NCBI GenBank assembly: GCA_937915825.1
Contig: CALGGT010000014.1
Span: 1 to 14,627 of the forward strand
Source of the DNA: an uncultured Eubacterium sp.
Lineage (GTDB): Bacteria; Bacillota; Clostridia; Lachnospirales; Lachnospiraceae
DNA length: 14,627 bases
Direction: 5' to 3'
Part shown: positions 7,361 to 13,400 of the stretch, in pieces
Layout of the letters: every line of letters begins with the position of its first letter
Position numbering within the stretch: position 1 is the stretch's first letter
Made by a program: the position numbers and the translations under genes
Notes under the pieces: generated by a model
What the model was told of the DNA's origin: nothing
Databases searched by the model: none
What the model saw: the letters and a program-made list of their open reading frames with translations, nothing else

Positions 7361-8032
7361 GGCAACATCGAATTTATATCCCATTCCCCAGATGGTAGAA
7401 ATGTATTTCCCCTTGTCCCCCATTTTACTGCGAAGCTTCTTCACATGGGTATCAATGGTCCTGGCCTCTCCAATGTATTCATAATCCCAAACATAATTTA
7501 AGATTCGTTCTCTGGAAAGTGCCGTCCCCCGATTTTCCATAAAATAAGTTAACAGCTCAAACTCTTTGAAACTAAGTTCGATGGGATTTCCGTCAATTTT
7601 CACCTGATGGGCGGACTTATTCAATTCAATGCCGCCAATCTCCAACACTTCATCGCTTTGCTCGTTAAACCGGCGAAGAATGGCCTGAACCCTGGCTACT
7701 AAGATCTTCGGACTGAACGGCTTGGAAATATATTCATCCACCCCCAGATCAAACCCCTTTAACTCGTCCTGCTCCGAATCTCTGGCCGTAAGCATGATCA
7801 CCGGAACTTTGGAATATTGGCGAATGGTCTTTAACACTTCCCAACCATCGGATTTGGGCATCATAACGTCCAGGATCACCAATGAGATATCTTTTTCTTC
7901 CAGGAAAATATCCACGGCCTGCTCTCCGTCCTCCGCTAAAAGAACGTTGTATTTTTCCTTCACCAAAAAATCCTTGACCAATTTTCTCATTCGTTCTTCG
8001 TCATCTGCTACTAAAATCTTTTGATTTTGCAT
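7349..8032 (-). CDS. OmpR/PhoB-family response regulator
   Basis: A 227-residue transcription regulator. The receiver domain (1-~120) has the acidic pair Asp10/Asp11 in VADDEE, the phospho-accepting Asp55 in LVILDVMMP, Thr82 in MLTARD and Lys104 in ISKPF. The C-terminal winged helix (about 130-225) has the family hallmarks ELSFKEFELLTYFMENRG, RERILNYVWDYEY, the recognition-helix stretch RTIDTHVKKLRSKM and the terminal hairpin IWGMGYKF. It is almost certainly phosphorylated by the adjacent kinase and binds direct-repeat operators; its targets cannot be told from the sequence. The start is set by the ATG at 8032 with GGAGGG upstream. It follows the PPIase gene by 15 bases, so both are co-transcribed. 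Confidence 0.96.
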   Translation of the reverse strand: MQNQKILVADDEERMRKLVKDFLVKEKYNVLLAEDGEQAVDIFLEEKDISLVILDVMMPKSDGWEVLKTIRQYSKVPVIMLTARDSEQDELKGFDLGVDEYISKPFSPKILVARVQAILRRFNEQSDEVLEIGGIELNKSAHQVKIDGNPIELSFKEFELLTYFMENRGTALSRERILNYVWDYEYIGEARTIDTHVKKLRSKMGDKGKYISTIWGMGYKFDVADEG

Positions 8033-8047
8033 GGAAATCCCTCCATT

Positions 8048-9142
8048 CTAGATCTCTTCGGAATGTTCTCCTACATATTCCTTGACCATTTCTACTAACG
8101 CATCGTCTTTGGGTCTGCTGCCACTCCCGTCTTGATATTCTTTTTCCATATTTTCCACTGTTGCCTCCGCATCCCCTTCCTGATACTCCAATTCCTCCAT
8201 TAAAAAGTTTTTATAAAACTCATCCGTCAGCGTTAGATTCTCCCGGATGGCAATGGTCTTGGCCAGCATGATCTCAAAGGTCCAGTCCTGAGCCATATCC
8301 GCAATGGCATTCGTATCCATTCCCAGACTTTCCAACACCTCTTCCTTACTAGTTCCATAAAGATCCGCCATGGCGGAATAACTTTGATCATTATCCTCCA
8401 CGCCCATTTGATACAAAGACTCCGGTAAGGTTTTCAACTTGGAATCCTCTTTTAAGGTCTCAAAGGCAGATTCCCCCTTGGATTCCCGATTCTCTTTCTC
8501 CAATTTTTCCTTTAAATATCCTTCGTAGTCAGGGATGGTCGCGTAGTTCCCTTTGGCTACATGGGAAAGACACTGCTTATTAAAGTATTTCTTACAGGTA
8601 ATGGAAAACACCACGTTCTCCCCTGCCAGGCTTGGATCCACTTGATAATCTTCCGGGAATGTTACATTGATTTCCCGGGTCTCCCCTTTTTTCATCCCTA
8701 ACATCCCATCTTCAAAACCGTCTACATATTCCCCCTGGCCAACCTTTACATAGGCATCACTCTGTGCCAGATCCGGCAGAACTACCTGATCCTGACTTCC
8801 GGAATAATCCACGAGAACCACATCTCCGGATTCTACAGGTGTCGACAAATAATCTTTCTTTACATGGGAGATCATTTCCTCATAGAGGACTTCCTCTCCC
8901 ACCGTGATTTCCACCGGAATCTTCTCATAATCGGCCAGTTCAATGAATCCAGCTTTCTCATAGTCGTAGCTTTCCCCATCGGCTACTTCCACTTCTTCTT
9001 TTTTTACGATCTCTTTTTGTTGTTTTTGGGCTTCCTTAGCCGTTTCATGGGCTTTTTGATCCCGGTATAAGAAGATCCCCAATCCTACAAATACCGCTGC
9101 CGCAACTACTCCGATCAGGATATTTTTCACTTGTTTCTTCAT
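8048..9142 (-). CDS. Membrane-anchored trigger-factor-like FKBP peptidyl-prolyl isomerase
   Basis: A 364-residue protein with one N-terminal membrane segment (~8-26, no lipobox cysteine), a charged Lys/Glu-rich linker (~28-58), an FKBP domain at ~104-187 (SGDVVLVDYSG, YVDGFEDGMLGMKKGE, NVTFPEDY) and a helical C-terminal part resembling the trigger-factor chaperone domain (ending in LTDEFYKNFLMEELEYQEGD). Trigger factor proper is a cytosolic ribosome-bound chaperone. Here the ribosome-binding region is replaced by a membrane anchor, so the domain is probably outside the membrane, helping exported proteins fold. I start at the ATG at 9142 with AAGGAAG upstream; the longer frame back to 9265 runs through a terminator and the promoter. 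It is the first gene of a long operon leading into the two-component system. Confidence 0.85.
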   Translation of the reverse strand: MKKQVKNILIGVVAAAVFVGLGIFLYRDQKAHETAKEAQKQQKEIVKKEEVEVADGESYDYEKAGFIELADYEKIPVEITVGEEVLYEEMISHVKKDYLSTPVESGDVVLVDYSGSQDQVVLPDLAQSDAYVKVGQGEYVDGFEDGMLGMKKGETREINVTFPEDYQVDPSLAGENVVFSITCKKYFNKQCLSHVAKGNYATIPDYEGYLKEKLEKENRESKGESAFETLKEDSKLKTLPESLYQMGVEDNDQSYSAMADLYGTSKEEVLESLGMDTNAIADMAQDWTFEIMLAKTIAIRENLTLTDEFYKNFLMEELEYQEGDAEATVENMEKEYQDGSGSRPKDDALVEMVKEYVGEHSEEI

Positions 9143-9147
9143 TGTTT

Positions 9148-9154
9148 CTTCCTT
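9148..9154 (-). promoter_or_regulatory. Ribosome binding site of the PPIase gene
   Basis: AAGGAAG on the minus strand, 5 bases before the ATG at 9142, and downstream of the predicted promoter. It supports the shorter, membrane-anchored N-terminus. Confidence 0.65.
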
Positions 9155-9179
9155 TTCTGCTTTTATTAACACTTTCTTC

Positions 9180-9208
9180 ATCATACCATAACAAGGGGGA
9201 AAAATCAA
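9180..9208 (-). promoter_or_regulatory. Sigma-A promoter of the PPIase-to-topB operon
   Basis: Minus strand: -35 TTGATT (9203-9208), a 17-base spacer, and -10 TATGAT (9180-9185) preceded by TGG, an extended -10. Transcription should begin near 9173, leaving a leader of about 30 bases before the ATG at 9142. It lies directly downstream of the tmRNA terminator, as expected for a new transcription unit. Confidence 0.75.
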
Positions 9209-9240
9209 CCAATCCGGCATGGGAATCAATCTTCTCCCCA

Positions 9241-9281
9241 CAAAAAATACCACATCCAATTTCAAAACCTTGGATGTGGTA
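9241..9281 (-). terminator. Intrinsic terminator downstream of tmRNA
   Basis: A perfect 12-bp stem pairs 9248-9259 with 9270-9281 (TACCACATCCAA / TTGGATGTGGTA) around a 10-base loop. Read on the minus strand it is followed at once by TTTTTTG (9241-9247), the classic rho-independent form. It begins 13 bases after the tmRNA CCA end. Confidence 0.9.
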
Positions 9282-9294
9282 GATTCTTACTCTT

Positions 9295-9661
9295 TGGTGG
9301 ACCTGGCGGGAATCGAACCCGCGTCCAAATTAAATTCCCATGTACTTCTACTATCATAGTTCGTGTAGGTTCATTCCCTCAAATCCCCGGCCACGAACAG
9401 CCAAAGATCCTTAGTAGCCTGCTTACCGGGAAATCCCGGCTTCTACGCCCATATAGTAGCAAGGCTTCCTATATGTCGTTTCTCACATAGAACGATGCCC
9501 TAGCGGAAACTGTGAGTGACTTCCGTAGAACAGCTGCCATAATTAGGCAGCGTATGCTAATTTATTATCAGCGTTTAAATTTAAGTGTACGTTGTTACGG
9601 GGTCGCACGCCCCGGATAGCTTCTCCATCTTCCTTTAACCTGTCGAAACCAAAACAAGCCC
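9295..9661 (-). ncRNA. ssrA: Transfer-messenger RNA (tmRNA)
   Basis: One-piece tmRNA of about 367 bases that rescues stalled ribosomes and tags their products for proteolysis. The 3' end has the T-arm GGTTCGATTCC and an encoded CCA (9295-9297). The 5' end GGGCTTG (9655-9661) pairs over seven bases with CAGGTCC (9299-9305), two of them G-U, closing the acceptor stem. Just inside the 5' end is the tRNA-like TTTCGACAGG, as in other tmRNAs. The tag frame (9543-9572) reads ADNKLAYAA then TAA, resuming most likely at GCT after TTTAAAC; the AYAA ending is a normal ClpXP-type degron. It lies 95 bases after ilvC. I see no canonical promoter there, so it may be partly processed from the ilv transcript. 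It is followed by a strong terminator. Confidence 0.97.
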
Positions 9662-9756
9662 TAAAAAAATGTTCCTCACCCAATGCTCTCGATTCCAGGG
9701 ATCCACACAGTCGTTCCAATCGCATTCACACGATCTGACCGATCGGATCCACAAAA

Positions 9757-10779
9757 CTAGTTATTGATCAATTTATCTTCGCCATTCCAGCTGTATAATT
9801 TACGAATGCTTTCTCCCACTACCTCAGCCGGGTGCTCGGAATGAAGTTTTCTCATCGCGCGGAAATGAGCCTGACCACCAGCCTCAGACATATCCAACAG
9901 GAAGTCTTTGGCAAAAGATCCATCCTGGATATCGGCAAGGATCTTCTTCATCGCTTTCTTCGTATCCTCGGTAATGATCTTAGGTCCCGTAATGTAATCC
10001 CCATACTCAGCTGTATTGGAAACCGAATAACGCATACCCGCGAAACCACTTTGATAGATTAAGTCAACGATCAATTTCATCTCATGTACGCACTCAAAAT
10101 AAGCATTTCTCGGATCATATCCGGCTTCTACCAAAGTTTCGAACCCTGCTTGCATCAAAGCGCAAACGCCACCGCAAAGTACGGCTTGCTCACCGAACAA
10201 ATCCGTCTCGGTCTCTGTACGGAACGTCGTCTCTAATACGCCGGCTCTTGCTCCACCGATTCCGGCTGCATAAGCCAATGCCAGATCCATTGCTTTTCCG
10301 GTAGCATCCTGCTCTACCGCGATCAAACAAGGGGTTCCCTTTCCAGCCTGATACTCGCTGCGTACCGTATGACCCGGTGCCTTGGGAGCGATCATGGTAA
10401 CATCTACATCTTTAGGAGGCACGATCTGTCCGAAATGGATATTGAATCCATGGGCAAACATCAACATATTTCCAGCTTCCAAATTAGGAGCAATATCATT
10501 CTTGTACATGGATGCCTGTTTCTCATCGGGGATCAATACCATAATGATATCCGCCATCTTCGTAGCCTCTGCTACCGAATACACCGTAAGTCCCTGAGAC
10601 TCAGCCTTGGATTTGGATTTGGATCCTTCATAAAGACCAATGATCACATCACATCCGGATTCCTTCAAGTTCAACGCATGTGCATGTCCCTGACTTCCAT
10701 AACCGATGATGGCAATCTTTTTCCCATCTAATAATTTCACGTTACAATCGTTTTCGTAAAAAATTCTTGCGTCTGCCAT
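9757..10779 (-). CDS. ilvC: Ketol-acid reductoisomerase, class I
   Basis: Isomerises and reduces acetolactate or acetohydroxybutyrate to dihydroxy acids in valine, leucine and isoleucine synthesis. At 340 residues it is the short, class I form. The Rossmann motif GYGSQGHAHA is at 26-35, and the loop after beta-2 (EGSKSKSK, 51-58) has the serine/lysine pattern of NADPH-preferring enzymes. The catalytic His110 is in FAHGFNIHFG. The metal-binding Asp193 and Glu197 are in TDLFGEQ, and a second glutamate lies in VHEMKLIVDL (Glu233). Everything needed for activity is present. I start at the ATG at 10779, 7 bases after a perfect AGGAGG; an ATG 18 bases further up would put that site inside the gene. 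It follows ilvN by 65 bases with no terminator or promoter between them. Confidence 0.97.
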   Translation of the reverse strand: MADARIFYENDCNVKLLDGKKIAIIGYGSQGHAHALNLKESGCDVIIGLYEGSKSKSKAESQGLTVYSVAEATKMADIIMVLIPDEKQASMYKNDIAPNLEAGNMLMFAHGFNIHFGQIVPPKDVDVTMIAPKAPGHTVRSEYQAGKGTPCLIAVEQDATGKAMDLALAYAAGIGGARAGVLETTFRTETETDLFGEQAVLCGGVCALMQAGFETLVEAGYDPRNAYFECVHEMKLIVDLIYQSGFAGMRYSVSNTAEYGDYITGPKIITEDTKKAMKKILADIQDGSFAKDFLLDMSEAGGQAHFRAMRKLHSEHPAEVVGESIRKLYSWNGEDKLINN

Positions 10780-10786
10780 TTTTATT

Positions 10787-10792
10787 CCTCCT
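10787..10792 (-). promoter_or_regulatory. Ribosome binding site that fixes the ilvC start
   Basis: Perfect AGGAGG on the minus strand, 7 bases before the ATG at 10779. The upstream in-frame ATG (10797) would encode MSGGIK, translated from the site itself, and is rejected. Confidence 0.8.
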
Positions 10793-10844
10793 GACATATC
10801 TAATTGTTTTTATGCTTTTCTTGATAGGCAAAACTACCAAGGAG

Positions 10845-11342
10845 TCATCTGCTGTTATCTGAGAAGTTTCCTCTGGCAAGTCCGGTTAACCCGGTACGAA
10901 CCAAAGCTTCGATCTCATATCCGTCCAAAAGCTTGATAAACGCGTTTAGCTTATTCTTATTTCCCGTTAATTCCACCATCATAGAATCTTCTGCCACATC
11001 TACGATATTGGCACGGAACACATTCACGATGGCATAAATCGAAGCACGTTCTTCCTGGCTTACCTTCACCTTGATCAAAACAAGTTCACGGCACACCGAA
11101 GCATTGGCCATTAGTTCTTCCACATGACGGACATTCTCTAATTTTTTGATCTGTTTTTCGATCTGTTCTAAAATGATATTCTCACCGGTTACCGCCACGG
11201 TAATGCGGGAAACCTCCGAATTCTCCGTTTCACCTACCGTCAAACTGTCAATGTTATACCCTCTGCGACTGAACAGTCCCACCACGCGAGACAATGCCCC
11301 CGGCGTATTGTCAACTAAAATCGATAAAACCATTGTATACAT
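10845..11342 (-). CDS. ilvN: Acetolactate synthase small (regulatory) subunit
   Basis: Regulatory subunit that activates the catalytic subunit IlvB and usually confers valine feedback inhibition. At 165 residues it has normal length. The N-terminal ACT domain (about 4-75) opens VLSILVDNTPGALSRVVGLF and carries RRGYNIDSLTVG, the classic IlvN/IlvH signature. The C-terminal half (about 84-157) holds the second conserved domain with RELVLIKV and ALVRTGLTGLARG. The ATG at 11342 has AAGGAG about 10 bases upstream; an ATG three codons on is possible but spaced worse. It is the first gene after a strong promoter and is co-transcribed with ilvC. The catalytic gene ilvB is not adjacent and must lie elsewhere. 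Confidence 0.96.
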   Translation of the reverse strand: MYTMVLSILVDNTPGALSRVVGLFSRRGYNIDSLTVGETENSEVSRITVAVTGENIILEQIEKQIKKLENVRHVEELMANASVCRELVLIKVKVSQEERASIYAIVNVFRANIVDVAEDSMMVELTGNKNKLNAFIKLLDGYEIEALVRTGLTGLARGNFSDNSR

Positions 11343-11392
11343 ATTCTACACTCTCCTTACCTTCGAGTTGTGAAATGACAACCTTACGTATC

Positions 11393-11421
11393 ATTCTAGC
11401 AACATCTTCCCAAAATGTCAA
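11393..11421 (-). promoter_or_regulatory. Sigma-A promoter of ilvN-ilvC
   Basis: Minus strand: consensus -35 TTGACA (11416-11421), a 17-base spacer, and -10 TAGAAT (11393-11398). Transcription should start near 11386, giving a leader of about 45 bases. A small inverted repeat (GTTGT-6-ACAAC, 11367-11382) lies in the leader; whether it is an operator is not known. The leader is too short for a T-box or a peptide attenuator. Confidence 0.85.
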
Positions 11422-11469
11422 TATCAGCTATTATAAATAAATGGAATCTATCAGCTGTTGTAAATAAAT
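11422..11469. repeat. 27-bp tandem duplication of the end of the LCP gene
   Basis: Two 21-base copies (11422-11442 and 11449-11469) differ at only two positions and are 27 bases apart. On the coding strand the second copy encodes the last residues FIYNS and stop of the LCP protein. The other copy lies after the stop in the same frame and again reads FIYNS then TGA. Confidence 0.8.
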
Positions 11470-12443
11470 TTATTTAGTTCCGTCTTATTCCTGGTTAGAT
11501 CCAGATCCAGGACACTTCCCACCGACGTATCCGCGTTGTTAAAGGAACCATCCACCGGAACACGGAACTGGTTGATCTTCGTTGTTCCCATCTTCACAAT
11601 GGTCAGAACATAGGAATAGATTTCTTTTTTCTTAATGTCCGTGGTAACACTGGGCATAACCGTTTCCAAAACTTCCATCCAGCGGGCGGATGGCATGGAT
11701 TTTAATTTTTTGAGAAGTGCCTGCATCACCAGTCGTTGACGCTCGGTTCTTCCATAATCGTCACATTTTCCATCGGCGGTATAAACCGCAGGCGTAACAC
11801 CGTTCCTGGTTTTTCCATGACGGATTCTACAATATCCCAGAGCCTGATATCCGTTTAAGATCTGGGTTCCTTTTTTCACATTCCGATATTTTTTACGGCG
11901 AATGTAGTTGGTATCGTTTAAGTTTTCCGCTTCGGAATCCGTTAACGTGGCTTCTACGCCTCCTACGGCATCCACCACATTGATAAACGCATCAAAGTTT
12001 ACCTCGCAATATCCATCACACTGGATTCCAAAATTCGAAGCAATGGTCTTATACAAAAGTTTGATTCCGCCCAGCCGATACGCGGCGTTGATCTTATTCT
12101 TCCCATAACCGGGAATCTCCACATAGCAATCACGCATGATGGAAGAGATCTTTAATTTATCATGTTTTTTATCCAAGGTGGCGATCATAATGGAGTCCGT
12201 ACGTCTGGCAGCGGTTTTGCTATCCTGCTCGTCCTCATCCTTATCGGTTCCGATCAGCAAAATATTAATGATCGCGTTGTTTCGCACGGTGTTGTATTTG
12301 CTTACGTCTACATCCGATAAGCCTTCCTGATTATCAAAATTAATTAGATTTACCACGGCACCTGTATAATGCTGAGCGGCGGCAACGGCTCCTCCGGCCA
12401 CGATGCTAAGCAGGATACCAAAGATAAAAAGCACTTTTTTCAT
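11451..12443 (-). CDS. LytR-CpsA-Psr (LCP) family cell-wall phosphotransferase
   Basis: Family enzymes transfer lipid-linked glycopolymers (teichoic acid, capsule or rhamnose polymers) onto peptidoglycan outside the membrane. The 330-residue protein has an N-terminal membrane anchor (~4-24), then the LCP domain from about residue 58. INILLIGTDKDE and RRTDSIMIATLD (Arg81, Asp83) carry the metal and pyrophosphate site. SIMRDCYVEIPGYGKNKINAAY (Arg104) is the next conserved block, and DDYGRTERQRLV (about 228-239) supplies the later arginines. No extra C-terminal LytR domain is present. Its ATG overlaps the stop of the glycosyltransferase gene (ATGA), which suggests the two act on the same polymer. 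Substrate is unknown. The 3' end carries a small in-frame tandem duplication after the stop. Confidence 0.95.
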   Translation of the reverse strand: MKKVLFIFGILLSIVAGGAVAAAQHYTGAVVNLINFDNQEGLSDVDVSKYNTVRNNAIINILLIGTDKDEDEQDSKTAARRTDSIMIATLDKKHDKLKISSIMRDCYVEIPGYGKNKINAAYRLGGIKLLYKTIASNFGIQCDGYCEVNFDAFINVVDAVGGVEATLTDSEAENLNDTNYIRRKKYRNVKKGTQILNGYQALGYCRIRHGKTRNGVTPAVYTADGKCDDYGRTERQRLVMQALLKKLKSMPSARWMEVLETVMPSVTTDIKKKEIYSYVLTIVKMGTTKINQFRVPVDGSFNNADTSVGSVLDLDLTRNKTELNKFIYNS

Positions 12444-13393
12444 CCATCCATCCTTCTTTCACTGTCCCAATATTTCGGGTTCATGCTGATTTTTTTGATC
12501 ATTTTTTTCGGTAAGCTCCTGTAATGCTTTCCCAACCAATAACCGATGTATTTAAAGCCGCTTTGTAAGATCAGATCCGGGATCAAATACCATCTTCCGG
12601 TTTGGTTTAAATACCGAATGGTAAGCTTTACCAGCTTGATCCCTTCTTTTTCCGACTTCACATCCGCGAACAACTCCTCATAATCCTTCTGACTAACGGC
12701 CAGATCAAAATTACGGGATAATTGCTGACGGTATGTATATTTATGGGCATGAATCACTTTGGCCTGGGCCTGGTAGCCGATTTTAAAACCGGCTTTTACC
12801 GCCCCTGCCGCATAGATCATATCTTCATTGAAGATCGTGGATTCCACGAATCCTCCCATATAATCAAAGGTCTTCTTCTTATACAACGCGCATACATTGG
12901 AGCAAAAATAGGTCTTAATCCCCAGCGTATCCAGATCCTTCAATCCTTTGATCCGCGATTCTTTGGGATAATTAAAGAGTCTGGTAAACCGCTCAATGGG
13001 ACCTACTTCGCGACTGGGCAGCTGCCTTGCATACACAACCGCCAGCAGCGGATCCTGTTCATAGAACGACTCCATGCTCGCCAACAGATTCTCATCCACC
13101 GGCACCGCGTCCTGGGTCATAAAAAGCAAATAATCCGCCTGGGACAATCCCGCGCCATAATTTCTGGTCCCGCCATGATCGAAATCCTCTTTCTTGATGG
13201 GGAATATCTGGGCATTCTCCGCCTTATCAAGGATCGTTTCTACTCTTTGATCCTCTTCCTCATCTACCAACGTTTGCAGAAAAAACACATGATCCGGCCT
13301 TCTCGTCTGTCGATTTAATTGTTGAATAAGACGCTCCAACTTCTTTTCTTCCGGTTTATACACCGGAACGATCACGTCCAGGCTCATCGGCAT
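12440..13393 (-). CDS. Family 2 glycosyltransferase, rhamnosyltransferase-like
   Basis: A 317-residue GT-A fold glycosyltransferase, probably adding a sugar to a cell-surface polymer at the cytoplasmic face. The N-terminal strand LDVIVPVYKPE opens the nucleotide-sugar domain. The FDHGGTRNYGA block (71-81) and MTQDAVPVD (92-100, in place of a DxD metal motif) are typical of the rhamnosyltransferase-type GT2 group. FNEDMIYAAGAVKAGFKIGY (from 188) carries the acidic pair near the acceptor site, and SRNFDLAVSQKDY follows. No confident membrane segment is seen. The start is the ATG at 13393 or the one at 13387; AGGAAGTG lies just upstream of the first. It begins 7 bases after proS and overlaps the LCP gene by 4. 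The sugar and acceptor cannot be told from sequence; the rhamnose link is by resemblance. Confidence 0.88.
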   Translation of the reverse strand: MPMSLDVIVPVYKPEEKKLERLIQQLNRQTRRPDHVFFLQTLVDEEEDQRVETILDKAENAQIFPIKKEDFDHGGTRNYGAGLSQADYLLFMTQDAVPVDENLLASMESFYEQDPLLAVVYARQLPSREVGPIERFTRLFNYPKESRIKGLKDLDTLGIKTYFCSNVCALYKKKTFDYMGGFVESTIFNEDMIYAAGAVKAGFKIGYQAQAKVIHAHKYTYRQQLSRNFDLAVSQKDYEELFADVKSEKEGIKLVKLTIRYLNQTGRWYLIPDLILQSGFKYIGYWLGKHYRSLPKKMIKKISMNPKYWDSERRMDG

Positions 13394-13400
13394 TCACTTC

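Noticed and set aside
9143..9265. In-frame extension of the PPIase gene to an upstream ATG
   Set aside because: It runs through the promoter and into the tmRNA terminator hairpin, has no ribosome site, and hides the clear N-terminal membrane anchor.
9543..9725. A 60-residue minus-strand frame ending in LAYAA
   Set aside because: It is the tmRNA tag frame read backwards into the structural 5' part; only the last nine or ten codons are translated, by ribosome rescue.
11343..11392. T-box riboswitch or leader-peptide attenuator before ilvN
   Set aside because: The predicted leader is only about 45 bases, with no terminator hairpin, no T-box sequence and no run of branched-chain codons.
12722..13318. 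Long plus-strand frame (198 codons) opposite the glycosyltransferase gene
   Set aside because: No ribosome site and no recognisable domain; the minus-strand frame has clear GT2 motifs. It is an antisense shadow.
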